Shown here: positions 1 through 7,939 of the stretch, piece after piece
Layout of the letters: the number at the start of each line of letters is the position of its first letter
Position numbering within the stretch: the first letter of the stretch is position 1
Notes under the pieces: generated by a model
Seen by the model: the letters and a program-made list of their open reading frames with translations, nothing else
Databases searched by the model: none
What the model was told of the DNA's origin: nothing
Position numbers and translations under genes: made by a program
NCBI RefSeq assembly: GCF_012641745.1
Contig: NZ_WEHZ01000022.1
Span: forward strand, 1 to 64,000
Length of the DNA: 64,000 nt
Direction: 5' to 3'
Source: Pseudoalteromonas peptidolytica
GTDB taxonomy: Bacteria; Pseudomonadota; Gammaproteobacteria; Enterobacterales; Alteromonadaceae

Positions 1-1
1 T

Positions 2-55
2 CTTCAAAAGCTGAATGAAGAGCTTGTTCTATATTCACAAAAAATCCGTAGTTAG
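2..55 (+). CDS. possible C-terminal end of a gene entering from the left edge
   Basis: One plus-strand frame is open from the window edge to a TAG at 53-55 and would encode 17 residues ending in SQKIRS. The fragment is amphipathic and Lys/Glu-rich, as a protein end could be, but it is too short to identify. Part of it overlaps a terminator-like hairpin. It may be chance. Confidence 0.2.
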   Translation, partial: LQKLNEELVLYSQKIRS

Positions 56-72
56 TTGCCTAGCTACGGATT
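37..72 (-). terminator. rho-independent terminator of the DUF2726 gene
   Basis: A 9-bp perfect stem (AATCCGTAG, 43-51, with CTACGGATT, 64-72) is followed on the minus strand by a run of T residues. It lies about 70 bp downstream of the DUF2726 stop codon. Confidence 0.6.
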
Positions 73-143
73 GTGCATGATCATTTTGATCGGTCAACCG
101 ATCAACTTCTTAACTGATCAGCATTAGGCTAGTGCCCGTTTTG

Positions 144-734
144 CTAAATTTCAGCCAATTGGGTGGATTGTGCCTTTGCTTGTGAAGGAGATAATACCGC
201 GGGTTTGTATGTGCGGTTTCTGGTTTTCTTCGGCATTTCCACTTTTTGTCCTAACTTGAACAAGATAGCAGCTCTGACTTCTGCGCTTTGGTAGCCGCTT
301 TTGATCTTCATACGAATGTGCGGAATACCAGCTGACTCTAACGCGCCACTGACAAACCAATCCTTTTGCGCTTTATGGCCGTTTTTATTGGCGTTATTAA
401 CCAAGTCAACAGCGGCAACAATTTTCAGTGTTTCTTTATCTACAAGCACGTAATCAAGCTGCTTGTTTTTTGCTTTAGTCACCGCGGCACGGCGTGCTTT
501 TTGTGAAATACCAGGTTTACATTCAATTACATCAATTAGCTTTATCCGACTTACAATTTTATACTTGTCGCCAACAGCACGTTCTAGTAAATGCAGAAAC
601 GACGCTTCGACAGTAGTAAAAACAGATTCTTTGCGGTTGAACGGATAAGGATTGCCACCCACATCGGTGTACTTAGAAGCGACAATGGAAGCAACGACCA
701 CTAGAGCCAAGATAGCAAGTAACGCAAATTCCAT
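144..734 (-). CDS. DUF2726 domain membrane-anchored protein
   Basis: The protein has about 196 residues. One N-terminal membrane helix (roughly residues 3-22) is followed by a compact domain resembling DUF2726: an early FLHLLERAVG segment, a central DYVLVDKETLKIVAAVDL stretch and a late AGIPHIRMK segment. That layout (beta strands, a D...D pair, a late conserved K) recalls restriction-endonuclease-like folds; any nuclease activity is inference. I chose the ATG at 734 because GGAG lies six bases upstream; an in-frame TTG at 746 would add four residues and would overlap that ribosome site. The last 30 residues are basic and look disordered. It appears to be a single-gene unit ended by the hairpin at 37-72. 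Confidence 0.7.
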   Translation of the reverse strand: MEFALLAILALVVVASIVASKYTDVGGNPYPFNRKESVFTTVEASFLHLLERAVGDKYKIVSRIKLIDVIECKPGISQKARRAAVTKAKNKQLDYVLVDKETLKIVAAVDLVNNANKNGHKAQKDWFVSGALESAGIPHIRMKIKSGYQSAEVRAAILFKLGQKVEMPKKTRNRTYKPAVLSPSQAKAQSTQLAEI

Positions 735-1154
735 AAAAAACTCCAAATCAAAAAAATGACATCTGTGTTTTTATAAGCAATAGCTGTGCCAGAAAAGAGC
801 CGAAATTCGTAGGTGATAAATATTTGGGCGGTGAGCAAGTCACTGAGAATAAGCAGCTATGGTGTCTTTCTGCTGATTTATGTGGCATAACATACACTGT
901 ATTAGCGCTATGTCGCTCAAATACATGATAAATTACTGTAAAACCAACCCGACTTTTAAAAATTAACGTACCTTAATAAGGTATTTTTTTATTAAGTTTC
1001 TGTATATCGCTAAGTCATGTAGGGTTGTCGTTTTTTCAGTTATGTTTTGAGAATATTATTTGGCGACAAAGTTACTTTTCAAGAAGTTCGATTCAACACA
1101 CATACAATTATCAAAAAGTAAATAAAGTGTACGATAATAAGAAAGGATATTTAT
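735..1154. other. intergenic region between divergent genes
   Basis: About 420 bp of AT-rich DNA separate the divergent DUF2726 and PD40 genes, so both promoters must lie here. I see no ORF, repeat copy or strong hairpin. A GA-rich ribosome site (AAGAAAGGA) precedes the PD40 start. Confidence 0.4.
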
Positions 1155-2129
1155 ATGATAAAGCGTAAAGCAGTCGCTAAAATAGGGTTATTGATTTCCG
1201 CAATTTCTGTGCATTGGTCAGTACAAGCTGATGACAAGTTAGCTATGATTTTAAACAACCTAGAGCCAAGTTTATTTGCGCCAAACATCGTATCGACGAA
1301 TCAATTTGAGTACGGCTCTAGTTTGTCTCCAGATGGTAAAAAGTTTGCGTTTGTTAGAGCGTTAGCCCAATTTTCACACAGTGCTCTAGTCATTTCTCAT
1401 AAACAAGGGGGTGCTTGGCAAACCCCAACATTACTTCCTTTTAGTGGCGAATTTCACGATACTAATCCGTACTTCTCCAAAGACAGTAACACATTTTATT
1501 TTACTTCCAGAAGGCCGGTAGATAATGTGGAAAATGGCACCTTTCAGATGTGGCAAGTCAGCTATGATGGTGATAAATTTGGCCAACCCGAGTTAGTGCC
1601 TGGCAAAATTAACGGAGATCATACTGTGATCTACCCAACTGTACACACTAATAAAGATATCTACTTCTCATCTATTATAAAAGGAACGACGGGCAGCGTA
1701 GACCTTTTCCTTTCTAAGTACCACCCCGATGGATATCAAGCGCCAATTGAGATTTCAGAGCTCAATTCCACAGCAAGTGATGCTGACCCTGAGGTTTCAA
1801 CGGACGGAAAACTACTATTTTTCACGTCAATGAGACCGGGGGGCTTTGGTCACTACGATTTACATGTATCGGTGAAACAAAAAGAGGGTAAGTGGGGAAA
1901 ACCGATAAATCTAGGCGATAAAATCAATTCGCGCCGTATGGACTCAGATCCGATTCTATCAGCTGATGGTAATACTTTGTTTTTCTCCAGTGATAAAAAC
2001 CCAGATGTGAAAGCTGTAAACAATTATGATGAATTGCTTCAGCGACAGGGAAGGATCCATAACGGCCTTATGAATATTTATAGCGTTGATATAACTGAGT
2101 TAAACCAACACCTTCGCGAGAAAGGCTAA
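1155..2129 (+). CDS. exported PD40 (TolB-like) beta-propeller protein
   Basis: The protein has 324 residues and a signal peptide at about 1-25 (basic start, hydrophobic core, cleavage near VQA-DD). The rest consists of WD40-like PD40 repeats, visible as recurring S-x-DGK-x-x-F/L-F-F-x-S units (SPDGKKFAF, STDGKLLFFTS, SADGNTLFFSS) with RPGGFG- and DLH/DLF-type turns. It should fold as a six-bladed propeller in the periplasm. The fold is shared with TolB and OmpA-linked PD40 proteins, but there is no TolB N-terminal domain and no Pal/Tol neighbours, so a binding or scaffold role is the most that can be said. It appears monocistronic. Confidence 0.7.
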   Translation: MIKRKAVAKIGLLISAISVHWSVQADDKLAMILNNLEPSLFAPNIVSTNQFEYGSSLSPDGKKFAFVRALAQFSHSALVISHKQGGAWQTPTLLPFSGEFHDTNPYFSKDSNTFYFTSRRPVDNVENGTFQMWQVSYDGDKFGQPELVPGKINGDHTVIYPTVHTNKDIYFSSIIKGTTGSVDLFLSKYHPDGYQAPIEISELNSTASDADPEVSTDGKLLFFTSMRPGGFGHYDLHVSVKQKEGKWGKPINLGDKINSRRMDSDPILSADGNTLFFSSDKNPDVKAVNNYDELLQRQGRIHNGLMNIYSVDITELNQHLREKG

Positions 2130-2212
2130 TTTGTTAGCGCAATTGCAGGAAAATGCTAAGCGCTACAAGCGCTAGGCTGCCGTGTCTTAGAACTGCGCTG
2201 CCTAGCACCATT

Positions 2213-2416
2213 ATACCAACTAGCCTCGATACTTGCTCAACTTGAAGGAGTAAATCTGACGCTAACTGCGTTATAAATTTCTTATTGAGAACAAATAAAT
2301 AGCATAGTTTTTGCCTTGCCTACATGGATGTAGGCACTTCAGCGATAGCAGGGCGCGATAGTGGTGTTATCAACGATACTTTCTCGCCTAAAAACAGATC
2401 AATTAATTAAGGTAAT
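2213..2416 (+). repeat. dispersed palindromic repeat, copy R1
   Basis: This full-length but diverged copy of the about 210-bp family begins ATACCAACTAG and retains the CTCAACTTGAAGGAG block, the CCTACAT/ATGTAGG hairpin and the AGCGATAGCAGG segment. The right end is decayed (AATTAAGGTAAT). It sits between the PD40 gene and a transposase remnant. Confidence 0.8.
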
Positions 2417-2425
2417 TAGTGGAAT

Positions 2426-2612
2426 GGACTCTCTACTCCCCATCGGCGTCATGATGCGCCATATTAGTTTGGGGTAAGTTTTCGCATAAACAAAGCATAG
2501 AGAGTCACATGAATAAAGTAACAATAGACTTAGATATCGCCAAGGACATTTTCACCTAGCTTGGTTAGATAGTTATAATTATGCGCAGCCTCACGATGCA
2601 CTATCTTGAGGC
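2426..2612 (+). pseudogene. remnant of an IS110-family transposase, 5' end only
   Basis: An ATG at 2509 starts MNKVTIDLDIAKDIF, which matches the start of IS110-type (DEDD) transposases, including the first catalytic Asp region. Translation stops after 16 codons at 2557. Restoring one T in the TTTT run near 2550 continues the frame as H-L-A-W-L-D-S-Y-N-Y for about 18 more residues before another stop, so this is a decayed, frameshifted fragment. Upstream, GGACTCTCTA (2426-2435) and TAGAGAGTC (2498-2506) form a 9-bp inverted pair that probably belonged to the element's noncoding left end. The rest of the element is absent. Confidence 0.6.
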
Positions 2613-2668
2613 AACGTAATTCTACCAATGAGCTTTACAAAATCTGGGGTAGTTATAGATTAACTTGA

Positions 2669-3754
2669 CTATTCAACAGTTAGATTTTGCCTCTCTACTA
2701 TATAATCAAAGGTTATTCCGGATAAATTTTGTCCACCAACGGTTACATCCCAAGCGCCATGTCCAGCACCTTCTAAAGTAACAAGCACGTTATGAATACT
2801 TAAAGAATCATAGATTCCTTGTAATTCTATTGCTTCAGAATATGGTGTAGATGGATTCGCATCATTAGTACCATGCGCCATGAAAAGTTCAGGGTCGTCA
2901 CTGTCATATAAATACGCTCCATACACATCTTCGAACAGGTCTAGTTTTACATTTGAACCCCAAAAATAAACCATGTTTTTTACGTCATAGGCCTCTTGTA
3001 TGTTTGTTGTTGCAAGTGTAGGGTCGTTATTAATTGATATTTCGTCTCTAAAATCTTCTAGGTTTGATATACCTAGTGTAATTGCTGTAATTGCCCCTGC
3101 TGAGGCTCCGCCAACAGTGATGTAATCAGTGTTTATGTTGTAGATGCCCGCATTTGCTACTATCCAACGAAGAGCGGCTTTTGCGTCTCTTTGAGCCATA
3201 TACATAGCGACAGCTTGTTCAAACTGTTTTATCGTTTCAACACCTTGGAGAGCATGTTCAATCCACTCTTGCGGTGCAAGGCCTTTAAAGTAAGAGAGTA
3301 ACTCATCTTGAGGCATGCTTGTTCTCGTAATTAACGCTTCGGCTGTTCTATAATCTATTGAAATAAAAACCCACCCTCTTGAAGCATAGTAACTTGCCAT
3401 GTCTACGATTTCTGGTTTAGTCTTTGTGCCCCCGGTAAATCCACCACCATGAATAAACATAAAAACAGGTCTGTTGGTAGAGCCATTACTAGGGTAATAG
3501 ACATCTAATTTAAGCGGAGTTGCAACAGCTGTTGTACTTGAACTCTCGTGTCTAAGCCCTTCTGCATATGTAACATCTTCATCTACAAACGTTACATAAG
3601 TCGATTCAGCTTTAACGATAGGAATACTATTATCTGGTTCGGGAACAAATAAAAAAGGCGGAGAATCTATAGCATCGCTGCCTCCACTGCCGCAGGCAGT
3701 AAGTGCAGTTAAGAAGAAGAAACTACACACCAATAGTAAACGATTACTGAACAT
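2669..3754 (-). CDS. alpha/beta-hydrolase (carboxylesterase-type) lipoprotein
   Basis: A lipoprotein signal ends in the lipobox L-T-A-C-G near residue 20, so the enzyme is probably anchored in the outer membrane. The body is an esterase/lipase of the hormone-sensitive-lipase and carboxylesterase type: oxyanion-hole motif HGGGFTGG, nucleophile elbow GGASAG (Ser), an acidic residue in the late MAHGTND segment, and a His in the GAGHGAWD segment near the C-terminus. The substrate is unknown. The ATG at 3754 is preceded by a G6 tract that can serve as ribosome site; an in-frame TTG at 3766 adds only four residues. It stands alone, flanked by intergenic DNA with repeat and IS scars. Confidence 0.75.
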   Translation of the reverse strand: MFSNRLLLVCSFFFLTALTACGSGGSDAIDSPPFLFVPEPDNSIPIVKAESTYVTFVDEDVTYAEGLRHESSSTTAVATPLKLDVYYPSNGSTNRPVFMFIHGGGFTGGTKTKPEIVDMASYYASRGWVFISIDYRTAEALITRTSMPQDELLSYFKGLAPQEWIEHALQGVETIKQFEQAVAMYMAQRDAKAALRWIVANAGIYNINTDYITVGGASAGAITAITLGISNLEDFRDEISINNDPTLATTNIQEAYDVKNMVYFWGSNVKLDLFEDVYGAYLYDSDDPELFMAHGTNDANPSTPYSEAIELQGIYDSLSIHNVLVTLEGAGHGAWDVTVGGQNLSGITFDYIVERQNLTVE

Positions 3755-3839
3755 AAAGCCCCCCAACTCAACTACAGATTGATCAAATCATAGCTCATAA
3801 TAATTAAAGCTGCTTGGGGGAAGGTTATTTACATAACTT

Positions 3840-4047
3840 TACTCGTCTCATTTTTTAGGTGCTCTTCCCCTGAAGAATATGAAATCTGATGTCAATCGGC
3901 TAGCAGGTGCCTAGTATTAGGGGAAGATCGCAACAGCGCAAAGTTTCCCCTTCATGGTCATAATTAAAATTAACGACAAACTTAATCAAACAAAAATGCA
4001 GCTGTTATCACATAGATTGATGCCCACCTTTTAGTGGGCACTTTTTA
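3840..4047 (+). ncRNA. candidate small RNA ending in an orphan plus-strand terminator
   Basis: A stem TGCCCAC/GTGGGCA (about 4020-4040) is followed on the plus strand by CTTTTTATT, so it should end a plus-strand transcript, yet no plus-strand gene precedes it. Upstream, CTTCCCCT (about 3865) can pair with AGGGGAAG (about 3918). These two elements would suit a roughly 200-nt structured RNA. I recognise no known RNA family, and a promoter was not located. Confidence 0.3.
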
Positions 4048-4054
4048 TTGAAAG

Positions 4055-4735
4055 TTATTTCTTTTTGGCTTGCTCTTTCAGAATTTCATTTATGAAGCTC
4101 TTGCGGCCATATTGGCGAGTGATAATACATTTATCTAAGTCAAAGCCTCTTGCAGGGCAATATTCTCTGCCATAGTAAATGATTTGAAGATGAAGGTCGT
4201 TCCAACGTTCTTTTGGGAAAAGGCGTTTTCCATCTTTTTCTGTTTGCTCTACACTTTTGCCATTAGATAGGCCCCAACGATACATTAGACGATGAATGTG
4301 TGTATCGACTGGGAAAGCTGGCACGTTAAAGGCTTGTGCCATTACCACTGATGCCGTTTTGTGACCTACACCTGGCATTGCTTCGAGATCTTTAAAATTC
4401 TGCGGCACTTCACCATTATGCTGATTGATAATCATCTCAGAAAGGTGCCAGATACCTTTTGATTTCATTGGTGATAAACCACATGGCTTGATGATTTCTT
4501 TGATGTCATCGATACTCATTTTTATCATGTCATAAGGGTTATCAGCTTTCGCAAATAGTTTTGGCGTGATCTGATTTACACGTTCATCAGTACACTGAGC
4601 AGATAGTAATACTGCAACTAATAAGGTGTATGGATCTTTATGATCAAGAGGGATAGGAACTTCAGGATAAAGTTTGTCTAGAATTTCGATAATAGCCTGA
4701 ACTTTTTCTTTTTTTGTTATTGACTCACTCATCAT
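4055..4735 (-). CDS. endonuclease III-like DNA glycosylase lacking the Fe-S cluster
   Basis: This 226-residue HhH-GPD protein carries the helix-hairpin-helix with catalytic Lys (PGVGHKT, Lys126) and the catalytic Asp (VDTHIHR, Asp144), so it should remove oxidised pyrimidines and nick abasic sites. Unlike standard Nth, the C-terminal C-x6-C-x2-C-x5-C iron-sulfur ligands are missing: only two Cys remain after Asp144 (in YCPARGFDLDKC). From memory, the segments PIPLDHKDPYTLL, CGLSPMKSKGI and YGREY.PARG.DL look like the Bacteroidetes form of Nth, suggesting horizontal transfer. It lies 108 bp from the canonical nth gene at 4844, same strand. AGGA precedes the ATG. Confidence 0.85.
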   Translation of the reverse strand: MMSESITKKEKVQAIIEILDKLYPEVPIPLDHKDPYTLLVAVLLSAQCTDERVNQITPKLFAKADNPYDMIKMSIDDIKEIIKPCGLSPMKSKGIWHLSEMIINQHNGEVPQNFKDLEAMPGVGHKTASVVMAQAFNVPAFPVDTHIHRLMYRWGLSNGKSVEQTEKDGKRLFPKERWNDLHLQIIYYGREYCPARGFDLDKCIITRQYGRKSFINEILKEQAKKK

Positions 4736-4843
4736 TTGTTTCCTGATTCGTATGTTACTTTATGAATATAGGTTTTTACTATTCAAGCAGTCTTGTTGCT
4801 TAACATTTACAGATTCTTCTTAGTTATTCCGTAATTTGGTTTT

Positions 4844-5476
4844 CTAAGCAGCTTTGTCTTTAAACTCACATAGATCTTCAATGAGGCATGAACCGCATTT
4901 CGGCTTGCGAGCTGTACATACGTATCGACCGTGAAGAATAAGCCAGTGATGGACATCGACTTTAAACTCTTTGGGAACGACCTTCTCTAGCTTTTGCTCT
5001 ACTGCAACGACATCTTTACCCATCGCGAACTTGGTGCGGTTAGAGACGCGGAAGATATGGGTGTCTACGGCAATAGTTGGCCAGCCAAAAGCGCAGTTTA
5101 ATACTACGTTTGCGGTTTTTCGGCCCACCCCTGGCAATGCCTCTAAGGCTTCTCGATTTTCAGGGACTTCGGAACCGTGTTTGTCGACAAGAATTTGACA
5201 CATCTTATAGACGTTATTGGCTTTTGAATTAAATAAACCAATAGTTTTGATATAGTCTCGTAAGCCCTCAAGGCCCAGTTCCAAGATTTGTTCAGGCGTG
5301 TTGGCAACAGGAAAAAGCTTGCGAGTGGCTTTATTCACCCCAACATCTGTAGCTTGCGCTGAGAGGGTAACGGCCATGAGTAGCTCAAATGGTGATGAAT
5401 ACTCTAACTCAGTTTCAGGGTGCGGGTTTTCGTCCCTTAATCGCGTGAGTATTTCTATGCGTTTTTGTTTATTCAT
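4844..5476 (-). CDS. nth: endonuclease III
   Basis: This base-excision-repair glycosylase/AP lyase acts on oxidised pyrimidines. It has 210 residues, close to the E. coli length, with Lys120 in LPGVGRKT, Asp138 in VDTHIFR, and four cluster ligands at C187, C194, C197 and C203 with the canonical 6-2-5 spacing. It is the last gene of the rsx operon, as in E. coli, starting about 70 bp after the rsxE stop. A second, cluster-free paralogue follows downstream. Confidence 0.95.
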   Translation of the reverse strand: MNKQKRIEILTRLRDENPHPETELEYSSPFELLMAVTLSAQATDVGVNKATRKLFPVANTPEQILELGLEGLRDYIKTIGLFNSKANNVYKMCQILVDKHGSEVPENREALEALPGVGRKTANVVLNCAFGWPTIAVDTHIFRVSNRTKFAMGKDVVAVEQKLEKVVPKEFKVDVHHWLILHGRYVCTARKPKCGSCLIEDLCEFKDKAA

Positions 5477-5547
5477 AAGATTTACTTGCTAAGCTCAATA
5501 ACGGTTTTGCTAGCAGCGACAGTGACGGTGTCGCTGCGAACCTAGGG

Positions 5548-6249
5548 CTAATTTAGGTTTGTAACTCGTGCTCTCGGCCCTTTAACTTGCTCGGGAGCTG
5601 GCACCGCGTTTTTGGTTTTGATTTGGTGGTCGATGACATTTTTAGCGGCGATAAGCAACCCCAGACCTAAGAAGGCGCCTGGTGGTAAAATTGCAACCAA
5701 AAACTGGTGATCAAAAGAGAATACTTCGATACGTAGCACACTTGCCCAGTCACCAAGCAAAAGCTCTGCACCGTCAAATAAGGTACCTTGGCCTAAAAGT
5801 TCACGCATGGCGCCGAGCACAAACAATACCAATGCAAAGCCTAAGCCCATCATTAAACCATCCCATACTGACAATAGCGGTGTATTTTTTGAAGCAAAAG
5901 CCTCCGCTCGGCCAATGATTGCACAGTTAGTAACAATTAAGGGAATAAATATCCCAAGGGACTGATACAGACCAAAGGTATAAGCATTCATCAGGAGTTG
6001 GATCACGGTGACAAACGCTGCGATTATCATAACAAAAACTGGGATCCGAATGTCTTTGGGTACCCAGTTTCTGACAACAGAAACCGTTAAGTTAGAACCG
6101 ACTAGAACCAACAATGTGGCAATACCAAGCCCCAGTGCGTTAGTCACAGTTGAAGTGACGGCAAGCAGCGGACATAGCCCTAATAGCTGCACTAATGCAG
6201 GGTTATTTTTCCATGTACCTTCCAGGTACAGTGATTTGAGTTGGCTCAT
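5548..6249 (-). CDS. rsxE: RsxE/RnfE electron-transport membrane subunit
   Basis: This integral inner-membrane subunit (233 residues, about six helices) belongs to the Rnf/Rsx complex, which moves electrons between NADH and ferredoxin-type carriers coupled to Na+ or H+ movement; in E. coli it keeps SoxR reduced. Conserved features include [16 protein letters not shown] near the start and [19 protein letters not shown] in mid-protein. It is homologous to RsxA in the same operon. Its ATG overlaps the end of rsxG (ATGA), which indicates coupled translation. Confidence 0.95.
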   Translation of the reverse strand: MSQLKSLYLEGTWKNNPALVQLLGLCPLLAVTSTVTNALGLGIATLLVLVGSNLTVSVVRNWVPKDIRIPVFVMIIAAFVTVIQLLMNAYTFGLYQSLGIFIPLIVTNCAIIGRAEAFASKNTPLLSVWDGLMMGLGFALVLFVLGAMRELLGQGTLFDGAELLLGDWASVLRIEVFSFDHQFLVAILPPGAFLGLGLLIAAKNVIDHQIKTKNAVPAPEQVKGPRARVTNLN

Positions 6250-6881
6250 TGTGATACCTCACAAGTATTTTTCGCATCAAATAAGGCGTCAAAGTGTGTT
6301 TTGGCGAACCAAGCCGCTTGATTTACTGACGTAACCACAGCGCGTGGGGTAATGGTTGCGCCAGTGAAGGCATCAAACTGACCACCATCTTTTTTCACAT
6401 TCAAGTGTGGATCAGCTTCACTAGTAACGTTGACACCATTAAAAGTTGTTACCCAGGCAGACTTTGCCAGCTCAACCTTATCACCTAGCCCCGGGGTTTC
6501 CTCATGACGTGTTATACGCACACCAGAGATCACTCCTTCTCGGTTAACAGCGGTTAGAATATCGATATTACCGCTATAGCCTCTTGGCGTGATATGTCGT
6601 ACCAGCAACGCCGAAGGCGCACCATTAAGTCTAGCGCGATAAATTGTATGCGGCCCTTGCGGTCCTAATTCAGGGGCGTTGCTGGTGGTACAATCAAGAT
6701 AAAGTGTATTGTCATATTGATCTTTGGCAATCACTTGAGAAAGTAACTGCATAAGGTGTTGCTGCTCTTGATTTGCTATTTTATCTTTGGTGATGTCGTT
6801 GATCAGTGCTACTGCGCCCGTGGTTGCCAACGCAAATGCAGCTAAGATCAAACCGTTTTTCTGCATCGATTGAATTATCAT
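6246..6881 (-). CDS. rsxG: RsxG/RnfG flavin-binding subunit
   Basis: This 211-residue protein has one N-terminal membrane helix (about residues 9-27) and a periplasmic FMN-binding domain. The D-A-F-T-G-A-T-I-T segment matches the S/T-G-A-T-x-T site at which FMN is attached covalently to the last Thr. It carries electrons within the Rsx complex. Its start overlaps the stop of rsxD and its stop overlaps rsxE, so translation is coupled. Confidence 0.95.
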   Translation of the reverse strand: MIIQSMQKNGLILAAFALATTGAVALINDITKDKIANQEQQHLMQLLSQVIAKDQYDNTLYLDCTTSNAPELGPQGPHTIYRARLNGAPSALLVRHITPRGYSGNIDILTAVNREGVISGVRITRHEETPGLGDKVELAKSAWVTTFNGVNVTSEADPHLNVKKDGGQFDAFTGATITPRAVVTSVNQAAWFAKTHFDALFDAKNTCEVSQ

Positions 6882-7939
6882 GAATTTGCTCCGTGGCCAT
6901 AGGTGCGTGGTTGAGTATAATGATCAATCAGTGGCACAGCCATATTCATTATCACGACGGCAAAAGCAACTGCGTCTGGATAACCACCAAATTGACGGAT
7001 CACATAAACAGTTAAGCCAATCGCTGCGCCATAAATTAAGCGCCCAAGGTTAGTTGTTGAGGCTGAAACAGGATCGGTTGCAATAAAAAATGCGCCTAGC
7101 ATAGTTGCACCGCTAAACAGGTGGAAGAGAGTACCAGGTTCTGATTGCGGCGCAATAATGTAGCCAACTCCGCTGGCAAGGCCAAGGCTAACGATAAAAG
7201 ATACTGGGATGTGCCAATTGATCACTTTGGCCTTTAAAAGATAAAGCCCACCAAGTAAAAAGGCTAAGTTAACATATTGCCAGCCCAACCCCGCGATTTC
7301 ACCAAAGCCGATATAGCTCATTGCTTCTGTTACCGTATACCCTTGCGATACAGAAGTTTTTACTGAATCTAGCGGTGTGGCACTAGTCGCGCCATCAATG
7401 ACGCTTGTGCTCCACTTATCTAAAGTCACGCCTTGAGAAGTTGCTTCAGTGAATATCATCGCAAACTGATCAGCCAAGCTTAGTGTTTGGGTTACTATCT
7501 CTTGAATCGGAGACCAAGAGGTCATTTGTACAGGAAAAGAAATCAGCAATAGTACGTAGGCAGCCATGGCTGGGTTAAATAGGTTAAACCCGAGTCCACC
7601 GTATAATTGTTTTACGATGGCGATAGCAAAGAATGCACCTATTACTGTCACCCACCAAGGTGCCAGTGGTGGCACGCTGATGGCAAGTAGTAGTGCTGTC
7701 AGCCAAGCGCTACCATCACTCAAACTTGGCCATATTGCACGGCTTCTTAGTTTCAGTACGGCAGCCTCGGTAAGACTCACAGTAATCAGGGCTAACGCTA
7801 GCTGGATTAATACGCCAAAACCAAAAAAGTAGGTTTGCACTAGGATCCCAGGAATACAGGCAGCCATAACCGTCATCATAATTTTGCTGACTGACTTGTG
7901 GCTATGGTTATGCGGGGATGAAGCCATGGTTAATTTCAT
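6878..7939 (-). CDS. rsxD: RsxD/RnfD membrane subunit
   Basis: This 353-residue polytopic protein is of the NqrB/RnfD family. The D-G-A-T-S-A-T-P-L segment carries the covalent FMN attachment Thr, and a late segment A-T-D-P-V-S-A-S-T is characteristic of the family. It forms the membrane core of the complex with RsxA, RsxE and RsxG. Start and stop overlap its neighbours by four bases. Confidence 0.95.
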   Translation of the reverse strand: MKLTMASSPHNHSHKSVSKIMMTVMAACIPGILVQTYFFGFGVLIQLALALITVSLTEAAVLKLRSRAIWPSLSDGSAWLTALLLAISVPPLAPWWVTVIGAFFAIAIVKQLYGGLGFNLFNPAMAAYVLLLISFPVQMTSWSPIQEIVTQTLSLADQFAMIFTEATSQGVTLDKWSTSVIDGATSATPLDSVKTSVSQGYTVTEAMSYIGFGEIAGLGWQYVNLAFLLGGLYLLKAKVINWHIPVSFIVSLGLASGVGYIIAPQSEPGTLFHLFSGATMLGAFFIATDPVSASTTNLGRLIYGAAIGLTVYVIRQFGGYPDAVAFAVVIMNMAVPLIDHYTQPRTYGHGANS

